A DNA stretch of 64,000 bases from assembly GCA_021396245.1 (NCBI GenBank), contig WNYE01000006.1, forward strand, positions 186,001 through 250,000. The letters run 5' to 3'. This stretch comes from Sporothrix humicola. Taxonomy: Eukaryota > Ascomycota > Sordariomycetes > Ophiostomatales > Ophiostomataceae. Of this stretch, positions 22,913 to 35,332 are shown in pieces. The notes under the pieces were generated by a model that saw nothing but the letters and a program-made list of their open reading frames with translations, searched no databases and was not told the DNA's origin. Position 1 is the first letter of the stretch; the number at the start of each line of letters is the position of its first letter. The translations under genes and the position numbers were made by a program.

Positions 22913-25900
22913 TTCTCAGCCGGGGAGTGACCCTCGTGCAGCGGGTGCACGGGGCACACAAAACGTGTGTTGTTTCTTTGTGCACCCCTCCCTTCGACGG
23001 TACTCGTACTCGGCGCGTAAAAGGTTGTGCTACCTTGGAAGGTATTTGTTTCGTTCGGCTCGACGTTTGCGAGAAAGCGGAGACATGGGCGCTGGGAGTA
23101 GTTGGTTCGTCTGGTGTTAAACAGTGAGCAGCGTCATAGCTCGTCAAGTTATGTTTGCTGAATATTTGGACATGCTTGAAGGCGAATTGAGTGCTGAGAA
23201 TTCTTTTGCATTTCGAAGAGAGTTTGACAACCGAAAGTTGAAAAGTTGAAAGCCGAAAATTAAAAGTCAGAGTTCGTGAAAGGAAGAAACCAGGCAGGGC
23301 GGTAAGGTGAAAAATGGTAAGAAAAATAGCTTGGCTCCCCCAGTGGAGTTGCAAGAGGCTGTGTGACCGACACCGCGTGCTAGACTAGCGAGTAAGAGAT
23401 GACGTTGGATCACAAGTACCGCATGGCAAAAAAAGGTAGAAAACAGCCACAAGGGTCGTTTTGTTGGTTGTGAGACTTTGGAAGGCCGTGAGTCGGTGAG
23501 CGAGGTCGGTGGTGGTCTTTTCAATTGTTTCAAGCACTTTGTTTTGTCGTTCGCGGGGAGAGTTGCCAATGTCGAGACAGGAAGGCAGGAAAAACCAAGA
23601 CGGGAGGAAAGTGTTGGTGACGTTGAATTCTTGTTAAACCCAGCCACCTTTGTTTGGACAACAATGCAGACGAAAAAGTCTTGCTACCAGGATCTTGGGT
23701 AAGAGGCAAAAGGGTAAACGGATAGATGGCTCCAATGGCGATCCTGCCTGCTTGGGAAGTAGTTTCGTAGTTTCGCACGTTTTTCTGGGGTGAAGATGTA
23801 CTGGACATGCAGTAAAAAAACACGACGATCCGAATTCTTCAAGAAAAATGCCTGGAGCTTGGATCAGGCGTGCCAAGCTTGGCCGAGAGACGCTATGAGG
23901 AGGAAGGATTCCTCAAGGTCGATCGTATTTTCTGGGGGGCGCAATTTCGTAAAAAGTGCGTCCTGTCAGCCGTAATGAGTAAAACCGAGCAGTGCAAGGA
24001 CCATCTTTCCAGCAGATTGTATATTGTGACAACAGCCGGGACGGCTTGAGGGGAATTGGGAAGTCGGTGCCCGTTGAGATGTAAAGAGGTCTCCAAATCG
24101 CAGGGAAAATAAACGATGCGTTCCGGGAGATTCTGGGGAGATGGAGAGACGCTCGGTTCAAGCTCGATAGTGTGTGGAGCTGTGGGTTATATAAAGTTGG
24201 CCAAATTCGTTTGGGTCGACAAAAAGAGGCGCAATTGAGAATGTGGGTGGATTGCAATTGAGGAATGTAAAATGCGCCTTTTGCGGGAAGACTCGATGGA
24301 AAGCTGTCAAAGAATGAGCACCAACAGACCTTCGATGAAGAACGAAGAACAATTCTTTTTCTCTCGTGGAAATTGGATCCAAGGGGTGCAAATGTTGGTG
24401 GCACAACAAAGGTGGAAATGTAGAAAAAGAAACATGGAAATGACCACGAGGCCAGAAATAAAGTAATAACTGTGAGACTGTTCCAAGGTTGACAAAGAAG
24501 CCAGGGATGCGGGGCTGGGCAACCAAATTGAGTCACTGATGATGCAGTCGACTCGGGGTCTGCAGTATGGATTATGCTTTGTTAGTCTTCGGAAGTCGTT
24601 GACACTAACTTGGTGGTTTGGCGGGGAAAGGGATGCACCTACGTTGCTCTGGGGAGGCAAAGGGTTTTGGACACCAGCGTTTCGAGATATGTTTGGTCCG
24701 TTTTGTCCTGTGAAAAGGGACCAAATAAAAAGGTACCGGTCCGTTTGCTGTCGAGGCGGTATATGTCGGCCGGGTCTTTTAAAAAGTACTTGTCATTCCC
24801 GTAGCGGAATCACAGAGATGGAAGCCGTCTCATATTTTTATTCAACATCGCGGAAACCAGGCGCGGACTAGCCTATCTCACCGGCATATTCTGTGGACTA
24901 GACGTTTGGTGGGATATCTTTGATCAAGTCTGGTTTGCACGCCGTTATGTCGACAAAGCCTGGTGAATCCTTTGACCAGTCTCGTAGACTGCACAGTCCT
25001 TGGGTTGCTCCGTGCATTTCCGTCCTGTCCAGCCTGCCGGGTCAACAGCTTTGACGGGAGCGAGATGTCGGTGTCTTGACCGAGATGGTGGGTGTAACTG
25101 GGAAGAGCTGTTGTTATCTGTTGTTGTTGGCCGCGGCTAGTCATGTCTCCCAGTTTCGGCTTGGATTGACCGATTGATCTAGCCATTCGCATCAAAGACC
25201 AAACAGAGACAAAAGTTGTAGTGCTGTAGACGGTCTGGACCCAAGAATCAGTCAATTCATCCTCAGCGCCCATCTTCGACACGCACAGATCAGAATAGGA
25301 TCCCGTCGGACCGTCTGTGGATATATCTAGGTATATGTTAGTTAGCCGAAGGAGGGCGAAAAAAGCCGTGCAAGAGTGCAAGAATAGAAACAAAGACACG
25401 GAAAGGATGGAGAAACAGCTCAGGAAAATGCAGCTGGACACGCCCATAAACCAAAACAGCTCAAGATCCGGAGATTTTTATGGCGGCTGAGAGCAACTGT
25501 GCCGTTTTATTGTACTCACATGCCTGGTGTTTCTGATTTGCGACCTTCTTCTGCTCCGGCTTGTGCTGCATGAGCAGTCCTCGATTGTCGTCAATGTCGT
25601 GCGCTGATCTCTGCTGTTTCATCCGATCGTTCCCAACGCAAGGGCTCTTGGGGCGCTCGCGTGCGCTGTGGGCTCAGATCTAGGGATGGGCTGAAATCTG
25701 AATCTGGCTGCAACCCCATAAGATCGGCAATCGCTAAAAAGGCCCCCAATTGCGGAGTCCGGGGGCTGCACGGTGGTCGCCTGCAAAGCATTGTTGTTAT
25801 CTTGGTCATGATATGCATTGTTTGGGGTTTGCAGAATTCTCAGGGGCTCGAAAATGGCTGTTGCAATTGCAGAGGCATTTCCAAATATGGCAATTTCGAC

Positions 25901-26710
25901 CCTAGTTTGCATTTGAGGGAAAGAACGACTGGATGTGTGCTGTAACGTCACAGAAGGCAGGTGCGATTGCCATTTCGGTACTGAATGGCAGGTGGGCCTT
26001 TACACAGATAAGGGGCGGCAACTTCCTTTTTGGCATCATAGCCATACCAGGGCCAAGAAATGCTCTGATTTATCCACTGTCGAGTGCATATATCTGGAAG
26101 ATGAAGATTTAGGCTCACTCATCCGAGATGACATTGCGTAATCTCCTGCCTTTGACTTATGAGCCTCATCTCCAGGCCCAAGCTTGATGACATGTAGCTG
26201 AGGCAATATTGGGGTTGTGGGCATCTGTGATAAACATTGAGGATATCAACGAGAATAAGGAGATTGCTCTTGTTTATCTTTCAATTGTCTAGGTGTTAAT
26301 ATTCTCATAGGAATTATGAAGACAGGCTTGGCCGGTTCTCCCTTGGACAAATACCGATGTCATAGTGAACCAAGACGAAGCCGTATCTTAGCATCTCGAA
26401 AGATTATGCAACAAAATAGCCGGGAATCTAGTACCTTAAAACATATCTCAATCATTATTTTAAGCTACGCTCACCGTGGCGATACACGTTTGGACATTGA
26501 GATTGAGAGGAGGACATATCTGAGGAGCCACCAATGACTGCCGGAATAGCTTCCCGAACACATACAAAAGAATCAAAATTCATGGTTCAAGGTGCACAAA
26601 AAAAGAAAGTGATCTAAAATTGCTTTGCTATATTCTAAGCGTTAAATGTAAACAAAACGATATGCGCCATGCCTCCTTGGCGGTACTCGTCATCGTAACA
26701 GCGCCAGCTA
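22913..26710. other. 3.8-kb region without a recognisable gene
   Basis: Upstream region of the rhodopsin-MFS gene and 3' flank of the transcription factor gene. Both neighbours are on the minus strand. Frames here (for example minus strand 24878-25447, whose first 35 residues are hydrophobic) lack family motifs and paired splice sites that would extend them. The part from 26200 to 26640 is AT-rich. Nothing else is recognised. Confidence 0.6.
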
Positions 26711-29700
26711 TTAGACCGAGCCCGCATTGCCGGCCAGGAAAAAGTCCAGTTCATTTCCAGGGCCGCGGGCATACTCGTTCTCTGCGAGTTGCTCGAGAAG
26801 GCTCAGGAACGGGTCCTTTTCTTCGCCTGCCACAGTACCTCCAGCGCTGCCGTCGTTGCTGCGGCCGTCAGGGCTGTGCTGCAGGACAGGTACGCCGGGC
26901 GGTTTGGCGGCACCTCCACCACCGGCAGCGGCACCTCCGGATTCATCGACGGTCCACGGCGACGGGCTCGAAAAGGCATTGGACGGCATCGTTGCAAACA
27001 TGGGGTCGTAGCCACTGAGCTCGACATGGGCAGCACCCTGGCCCATGCCGCCCTGGCCCATGCCTCGGTTTCCGCCCGGCATGGTCGCTGACCCAGAAGC
27101 AGGGACGGTGGCGTTGCCAGCGAGAGTGGAAAAGCTAAAGCCGGGGCTAAACGGTGTTCCTGTTGGCAGTGGCTGTTGCTGCTGGTGTCCTTGTGCCTGA
27201 TGCTGTAGACTCATTTGCTGACCAAGAGAAAAAGTCGACATGTCGCCCATGGCAGAAGCTGAGTTGTCGTTGCCCATCATCCGTTCGTTGATGCTGCCAG
27301 TAGCATGCTGGAGAGAAGGTGTCATTGATGTCGGCGAGGCAAGGAGACCCGTGTTGTTTTGTGCCGCAAATGGGGCCGCAGAGTACGGTCCTTGCTGGAG
27401 GGAAGGCGTCTGCATGCTGTGAGGTGTTTGCATACCGCCTGAAAGATTGTTGGCACCAGAGCCATCTGGAAGCACAATTGCCGGGACGGTCTTGCGGCGC
27501 TTGATGCTTGGGCGTTCAGGGACGACCACGTCCATGGCGCCATCTCCGCGGGCAGCGGTATTTCCTGCATCTTTCGGTACCTCCCGGGTCGTGTAGAGGT
27601 TGTGACCCGCGTAGGCGTCAGGTGCAAAGTCAATGACAACGTCGCCGAGAATCAGGTTCGAGGCATCAAAGTTGAACGACGGACCACCGGGCCCACCAAT
27701 ATTCGAATAGCGGTCAAAGAAGTCCTCCAGCTGGAATACTGGCGAGTAGCGAGTGGGGCTGTTGGAGACGCTCTTGACGAGCTCTGTGTGAGCGTTGTAG
27801 ATGTTTTGCAGCGTGAGGCGGTGATGCTGAACACAGGCCCAGGCATGGCGCATTTCGGCCATGTGCTGCATCTCCCGTGACAGGAACTCGGCGGATGCAG
27901 CAAAGACGCCCATGTCGCTGCTGGCAGAGTTCTTGTTGTAGTGGGCTCCGTGGATATGCACGGTTCCGGCAGTGCAGATGCAGTATCCTACAAAACCGGG
28001 CCATTCGATCTGGGGCATCTGCTTGCCTAGCTCCGTAAGCTCTGCAATGGCATTTGCATGAAGGAAGCACAGGTTGGTGGCCTCGATTTGCCAGGACTGG
28101 TGCTGGCCGGTACCGGACAGCTCCGCGAGGTCGACAGGGAGGAAAGGTCGGTAGATGAGACAGTGGATAAGGTGGTAGATGAGTTTGCTCATAACGAGGA
28201 CTGTTGCATCGGGCTGGCTGAAGAGTGTCTCTACACTAGAGAAGATGTCCTGGGCACCCGTTGCCCAAACGTCCAAGTCCTGGCGAATCTTCGAGAGGTT
28301 GGATAGAGAGTGCCAGGGGAAGTGGGAATCACCCTTGACGCCGCCAGCAGCGAGATAGCGATTCGTGATACCGAGAATACGGCTGATGTCGATGAGCATG
28401 CCGCTCCCTCCTTGCAGCTTCTTGCCTGTTCCGTTTTGGAGATATTGCAGGTTGGACGCTGTCTGGAAGAAGTCGCCGTCGACAGGCATAGATGTTGCGC
28501 TGTTCAGCCAGCTTGGTAGTCGGAGGAGGATTGTGCTGTCGTGGATAAGTGATGGCCGCTTTGAGCCACACGCCATGAACCGATCCAGTAGATAGCAGGT
28601 CCAGAAAAGACGCCTCCGCATTTCGCGCTCGACAGGCATAACTCTGGCGTTAGCGTCCATCTCACGGTGCAGCTCAAGTGCCACAGCCATGCCGATGGCG
28701 TGTGCTGTCAAATGTTAGTGTATACTGATTTTACATGCAAAGCAATTGGGTTCAGGGTCGTACATAATAGCATATAGGCTTTCTTTCCCTTGCCAGAAGC
28801 AACGAAGGCAAGAGCTAGTAGCAGTAGCGTCTGGAGACAGTCTATTGACGGCTCGTCGAGATCAATTTCTGCGCGAGCGCGCTTGGCGTAATCGTCGCCG
28901 AGGCGGACTGCTGCCTGGTAACCATTTGGATTAGGTGTGTATCTAGGGACATTTGTTAGCATGAGTACATGGGGCTATACATGCTCCAGGATTCGATAAA
29001 AGTCTTACCGTGATGCTAGGGCACAGACGGAACCAAGAAGATATGATGGGATCTGGCCGAGCTGCAGTCGTTGGCGGAAGGAAGATTCGTCGAGGATATG
29101 GAAGGGTTTTGCGTGGGAACGGGAGAAGTATGTGTGGAGGAGAGCATCGACGGATACTGGAGGGTTCTGGTCTTGTTGTTGGGAGGAGTTGAGATCGGCA
29201 TCCTTATTTGACGGGGCTGCTGGGGCAGGCATTTCAGGGCCCTTGGCTTTTGATTGTTTCCTTGACTGATCAGCCATTGGAACATCACCGGCGGCTGTTT
29301 TTGAGCTCGGAGATGTTGACGATTCGCCTGCGTTTAATGTTGCTGCTGTCGCTCCCGGGGACTCATCAGAGCTTGGCGAGATGCCGCTGCCGCTTCCGGA
29401 TGCCACACCGCTGGCCTCGCTCCCCTCACCGCCAGCGTCGTCACCCGTGTCTTTCTTCTGCTCCTTAAGCTGTTGTTCAAGACCATCAACGCGCTTTAAT
29501 AAGGCTTCAAGAATGTCTGTTTTCGGTCCCCGTTTCTTTGGGACGGCATCTAGGAGGGCAATGTGTCAGTTGTCTGGGGCTGGATAGCAGAATATGTAGT
29601 CCTGAAAATGGTGGGTGACTTACCGTATATGCAGGCGCATTGGAACACCTGGCAAGCTTCGCAAGCAGGTCGTAACCTGTTACATTTAATCTAGAATGAA

Positions 29701-29959
29701 GGGAAACGCCATAATATCAGAATTGTGTCGCGTGGTGGCATGAACCTTGTGAGACAGGGGACAGGGCTTCTCTTACCTTGCGCTTTCGACAAGATTTGCA
29801 GTTCATAGACTCCCTAGGTTCGTTTGTAAGGCGACGAGCGGGGAGTCGCTCGATGCCTACCTGTGGTCGAGACATGACGACAGGCGGTCGTGGATTGTGA
29901 GATAGGAAAGGTGCCACCGGTGGGTGTTCGACGACTGAGACTGACATGCCCGAGGTCAT
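26711..29959 (-). CDS. Zn(II)2Cys6 transcription factor with fungal-specific regulatory domain
   Basis: A predicted nuclear DNA-binding regulator of 987 residues. Five exons on the minus strand: 29959-29777, 29690-29624, 29549-29009, 28942-28764 and 28704-26711, with introns of 86, 74, 66 and 59 nt, all in frame. The zinc cluster is built from exons 1 and 2: C54-X2-C57-X6-C64-X6-C71-X2-C74-X6-C81, with a basic RKRKIK loop and a Pro at position 69. It is followed by a basic linker (PKKRGPKTD) and a coiled coil (ILEALLKRVDGLEQQLKEQ). The middle carries the fungal-specific regulatory region (KKAYMLLSHAIGMAVALELHRE, RRLFWTCYLLDRFMACGSKRPS). The last 300 residues are rich in Ser, Gln, Gly and Pro, probably an activation region. 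The zinc cluster differs from QutA/qa-1F, so I do not link it to the QutR-like gene. Target unknown. Confidence 0.9.
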
Positions 29960-32900
29960 ATGGATTTATGTATCGGACGGGCGGCGCATCCGGGCGGAAG
30001 AGTTTGAGATGAGGGTCTACCGCGGAACTTTAACCAAGCGATGCCGAAATGCAATGTCGTGTCTATATTTGTGAATATGAGAGGATGTGGTGTGATGTGA
30101 TGAGATGAGATTCGTCTGTGAGAGGAGATGCGATGATCGCTTGACGAGCGCTTTGCTGTGCTCGTGATCTGTGTACCTCTACCGTGAAGTTTGATATTGT
30201 GTGAGGCCTGGGAGCTTTTGGAGAAGGCCTGCCTTCAGGTTTGGCTCAGTGCTCTCAGTGTTTGGCACCCGGCGATGAGCTGAAAACCGGAAACCGGGCA
30301 AGACAGCAAGAGACGGGAGGAACGAGTTTGAGGTCGCAAAGGCCTGATTTAAGGTCCCTTTCAAAGGCTCAAACGCGTCGAAACGGCACGGGACTCTAGG
30401 CGGATAGCTATAAAAAGGACTGAATCCTCTGAAGCGAGGCGGTGATCTGTTACTGGCTGCGTGGACTCGACGCCTCGCTGCCGGCAGCCATGCTCGTGGA
30501 ACATACAGGAGACCTTTCGGAGTGGGGACGGTGCGTGCCGAAAACAAATGAGAGAGAGAGCACCTGAGAGATCAGAACAAGACCAAGAGAAATATTGATT
30601 GCGGGCGCCGTGGCTGTGGCGTTCGGAAACGGGAGCTGTGCTGGCGGCGGGAAGGCGTCTCGGATGTGCGGTCGTGGAAGTTGAGAAGTGAAGACGAAAT
30701 GACGAGGGAGGAGCAGATGCAAGGAGGTGCCGGCCGACCACTTATGGGGCCTGAAGGGTTCAAGGAGCTCCGGGTACGTGCTTCCCCAAGGTTTGGTAAT
30801 GGGGTCGTGGCGAGAAGGCGACCCTACGCGGGAGGACGGCCAGGTTGGAGTGAGCCAGGGTAAAGAGCAAAGGTTGCGTCTTGCATCCGGGGAGGGGTGT
30901 GGGAGAGTCAGAGAGACAGAGAAAGTGTGTGTAGTCTGTACACAGTATGTGTGGCAAGGCAAGGCAATGGACAGGAGAACGACCAGGGATCAAGTGAGAA
31001 GCACAACCCCGAAGGAGACTGTCGTGCTTCTGACTGGGCAGAGGATCGGACGGTCAGGGGATGGAGATTCGTCTGGAAGAGAATAAAGACCGAATGCTCC
31101 AGGGAGAAGCGAAAGTGTCTGAGAGTCTGAGAGAGAACGACGGAAAGAACGTGAGAGGGGAAGTATCCCAAGTCGGATGTGCCGTTTTAGGATTTTCTCG
31201 GCCGCTCTCGTAAAGTGCAGAGTGTGTATGAAAGGGTGCAAAGTGTGGAGAGACAGATGATTAGGCATTGGATGCGGAGAGAGTAGACACAGAGACACGA
31301 GAGTGAGAAAAAAAAAAAAGTGAGCGGAGAGGCGAGAGGGAACAGGAGAAGGGTGGTGGTGACTGTGTCCGTGGAGGTGCTAGAGGGAGGGGGAAGACAA
31401 GACGCAAAGAATAGCGAAGTGGAGGGTCGCAGCGGACGACAGGGTTGTGACTGCTGTATGCACCTGCGGGCCTTCTCTCCCCAACACAAAGAGATGAGTG
31501 GCCTTGTGCGGTGTATTCCGTCGGTGAGAGGGCGAAGAGGAGACACAAGGGGAAATAGTGCTAGCCGACGAGGAAAATAATAGGAAAATAGCAGGAAAAA
31601 GAGTGAGAGAAAAACCGTTAGAAAGAAGGTGAAATGCTGGAAAGCGTGTGTCTGCCGTGACCGCTAAAAAGGTAAGATACCTCCGCAAGTAAAAAGAAAC
31701 GGGGGAAGAGGGAAGGCGAGAGCGAGGAAAGGCACGCGGGCAATCAAAATGTAAAATGGAAAATGTAGGGTTGGAAAGTGAGGAGAGAGTGGAGGTCGGT
31801 TCGTTTGGCCTAGGGGCCCGTGGTGAACGCTAAAAACAGGTACATGCACTGGGGAGAGGGTCTGCGTTCTGGAAGTCAAAGGTCGAAAAGCTAGCGTCTT
31901 TGAAAAGGATCCTTGACGGGGCCCCGGTGGGATGATGGAAAGGGACGTGGAGCACCAGCGGGATAGCTAGTCGGCATCTGTCACTCCTTGTAAGGGGAGT
32001 GGTGCGTCTGGTGAGGCCTGGCCTGACTTTAGTGTGCTGTGATGCCGGCCTATCGTGAGGTGTCTTGTGTGGAAATGTTCTCGGAAGTTTCGTAGATCCA
32101 GGGAATGGTAAAGATGTGCACGGCGTTGAGCCCTGTCTGATCTGAAAAGGGCCCTGTTGATCTGCTGCAGAATTTGGGTTCCACTGGCAGCGATATTGCC
32201 CTCATCTGCCATGTAAGATATCTTGCTTCTTGTATTGCAAGATATGGGTATGAATCTAGACGGAGTATGGCTGTTTGGCTTCCACTGGTTTGAGTATTCC
32301 CTCTCGTATTCGCGTTGGATGGCCAGCTAATTTGTTAGAAATGCCATCTGCCAGAAACAATAAAGTGAACCACGAGTGCTGTTTTGACATACCGATGTGG
32401 GAAAAGCAGGTAAAAGGCAAGAAACGAGAGAGCAGTGGCCGTGTGTTGCGCGCACGCGTCACTCGGTTTCTTCTAACCCGGAAACAATAGCCAGAAAGCA
32501 AGATGGGCGGTTCTTTTCCAAATAGGCGCGACGGACGCATGTGGTCTGTTTGAGCCAGGCCGGCCAAGGCTCTTCTTCCAGATGGCGATGCTGACGGCAA
32601 AGCCAGTCTTTTGAGCAGAACCCTTTGCGGCAAAAGTTGCTCAATTAATGAATTGCGGTCGCCGGCTTGGCCTTGGATGTTGGGAGGGCTTGTAAGCTGA
32701 AGAGGCAAGGCCCTGGTCGGCCGCCTCATAACGGAGTTCGGTGGTCGGGAAGAAACGCGCTGGCCAAGGCAGCGGCAGCTGAATGAACGATTTGATGCAA
32801 AATGAGTGTTCACATGGTGCTTACGAAGCACGAGGCTATTCGCAAATTTTGGGTATTTGGAAGACACAGGGGGTTGTTTCCCTGCCCGATATTTCCTTCC

Positions 32901-35332
32901 GTTTTTGGGAGTTGTCGCGTGGAAGGCGCGGCTGCCAATTTTACTTGTGTCATGGGTGTTCCTTCCTGTATTAGACATCATAGACGAAATTTCGGCAAAC
33001 TCATTCAGAAAAAACTCGATTGCTCTTTCTTGTCCTGGATGCTCATAAATATGCAACAAAAGGCAGGAACGAGCCATATCACGCCTCGTGGCTGCCGCCA
33101 CAGCCTCAAGTGACTCGGCTCCAAGTATCGCGAGACCATACATTCGAAACATCGTCGGCTCGGTCCTAGCTACGGCCAACTGCCGACAAATCTAGACAAA
33201 CACAAAGATAGAAACAATAGGGCGTCAAGAACGCCTTACCTATCGGTTTGCCTTCATCGTTCGTCTGTTCAAACGGGTCGGGACCGCTTGTGGCGTTTTC
33301 CTGCGCCGCATGGAGTGGTGACACAAAGACAACACAACAAATGCAGAGAAAGTTAAGAAAGGGCGTTCGTGGCCGCCACATCACGAGTACCCCAGCATAT
33401 CCTTGCGAGAAGCGTGCCTGACGACGTAGATGGCGTAGAGACTGCCTGTGTTTGTCTGCCTATCTGAGTCTATCTGCGTTTGTCTGTTTCACCCACATCC
33501 CGATCTCGACCTATGCTCCGATATCCATCTATCTCAGACCGGAGACTTGCTGTGTTTGGCACATCTTGAGAAGTTGGAGGAGGCAGTGATGACGCGGATA
33601 GACGATAGGCGCTCGCCATATAAACGAGGCTTTCCGGTAGACTGATGCTGTGCTCGTCCCACCCATCTCACTTTTACTTTTACTGCATTTTATTTTATTT
33701 ATTTTATCTTACTATCTTCGTCACTCTACCCCTCGAACGTGGCCAGGTGCGTCTTTTTCCCTTTCCCATGTTGTGTCACCGCCCTGACATGCTGTGTAAG
33801 TACAACCCACGGTTCCGATTGCATTCTGAGTTTCTGTGCCTGCTGTCTCGCTCTCAAATGCTATTTTGTCTCTGGTAAACCTTAAAATTAGGTGGCCCGT
33901 CGTTTCATATCCGGCCACACGTAGCTTTGTCATGGGCATCTCAGTCTGGGCCTCTGGGGATATCAAATCATATCCGAGCCTGTCTCTGATTTTTGGGAGA
34001 CTTGGGACTCGGTTTATTTTTATTCATTCCTTCAGCCTTTTCCCCCTTCCCTTTTCCCTTTTTGCAGTTCGACTCTGCCACAGCATATGCCACGTTGTTG
34101 CTTCACTCGGGTCTCTGCAAAACCAATGAGAGACAGGAAGGCTTGTACGACTGTGATGAGATAAATGAACCTTACACAACACGGCTACGAGTACACGTCT
34201 GAAGGAGTTCTCATTGTTGTCGGGTTCGCTTCTGAGGCTATGCTGCGTCAACGGCAATAGATACAAAACACACATATCTATTTCAGGCCGCCACTTCTTG
34301 TGTAGGACTTTCAAGAACAAAAACAAACAAAAATAAGACTGGACGGTCCTCCTCCATCGGATGTACGGAGTAATACTGTGTATTCCTCATAGCTTCAGTG
34401 GCCTCGTCTCGAAACAAATTCACCAACAGCGCGAAAGGAAGCGCCAAGGTTTGGAAAAGGCCTCACTGGAAACCAGAGCCTTGCCGATACGACGAATGAC
34501 AGGCAAGAAAAACAATGCACCTCGCTCCCCCAGAGCCGACATGCACAAGTGTCAAGCAGCTAAAGTCGCGTGAAAATTTCATACAGGCACATGCACTCCC
34601 AATGCGAGATGCACCAGAGCAGGACAGAACAAACAGCAAAAGTGAGTGGTCAGTATTAAGTTCCAAAAAGGGTGAGGGGAGGAAAACCGGGTTCATCAGT
34701 TGGGGTCCAACACCAGGTGGTGTCGTTCTCCATGTCTGATACCACTCTTGGTCTGAGGTGTGGAGGTGAGTATGGAGAAGAAGTTCCTAAAGAGGTATGG
34801 ATCCGGAAAAATTGTATTTTCCCACCAGTCATGATGTTCAATCGCCATTAACTTTCTCCAGTAGCTCCCCAGTCTAATGTGCGCGATCTGGGGACTAGCT
34901 TTGGCGTTTGGCGTGAGCCACGAGGAGAGTTGGGGTAAGTGTGCAGTGTAAATGTGGGCCGGCACCTCACCCCGGTATTGGGAGAAGTTTTGTCCAAAAA
35001 AATGGTTGGAAAGGGCCGATGTTCAGACGATTTTGTGACAGCACAAACAGATGCGCAAAACTCAGTTGCGACGCGTCTGTGTCTCTCGAGTCTGGGTCTT
35101 CAGTGTTTGCTTCAGATACTCTGTTGCTGGAACGTAGGGTTACAAAATAGTGAGAAAACAAAGTCATGTGTCGTGATTGATTCAAAAAATCTAGACAACC
35201 GTCGTGACGACGTGTGGGTGTATGTGGTGTCTATGTAGAGGATACATGGGAATCAAAATGGCAGCAGCCGTTATGTCCAGCAAATGATAGTATATATTAA
35301 CCAAAAAATAAACAGGAAACAAAAGAAACCCC
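29960..35332. other. 5.4-kb region without a confident gene
   Basis: It holds the promoter and leader of the transcription factor gene. The + strand is purine-rich from about 30600 to 31900, so the minus-sense leader is CT-rich. At 33450-34130 the + strand is pyrimidine-rich. A weak candidate of spliced minus-strand coding sequence lies at about 32980-33384 (see findings). A TACGGAGTA motif is at 34364-34372. Other frames look random. Confidence 0.55.

Noticed and set aside
24878..25447. 189-codon minus-strand frame with a hydrophobic start
   Set aside because: Only the first 35 residues look membrane-like; the rest is random in composition, has no family motif and no splice sites that extend it sensibly.
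26711..29959. Transcription factor as the quinate activator (QutA/qa-1F) paired with the QutR-like gene
   Set aside because: Its zinc cluster (CKSCRKRKIKC) and the following linker do not resemble the qa-1F/QutA type, and 5.4 kb separates the two genes.
32256..32980. Lower part of a 307-codon minus-strand frame
   Set aside because: Past the first 65 residues the translation is Arg/Pro/Ser-rich and random in look, so the whole frame is not supported as a gene.
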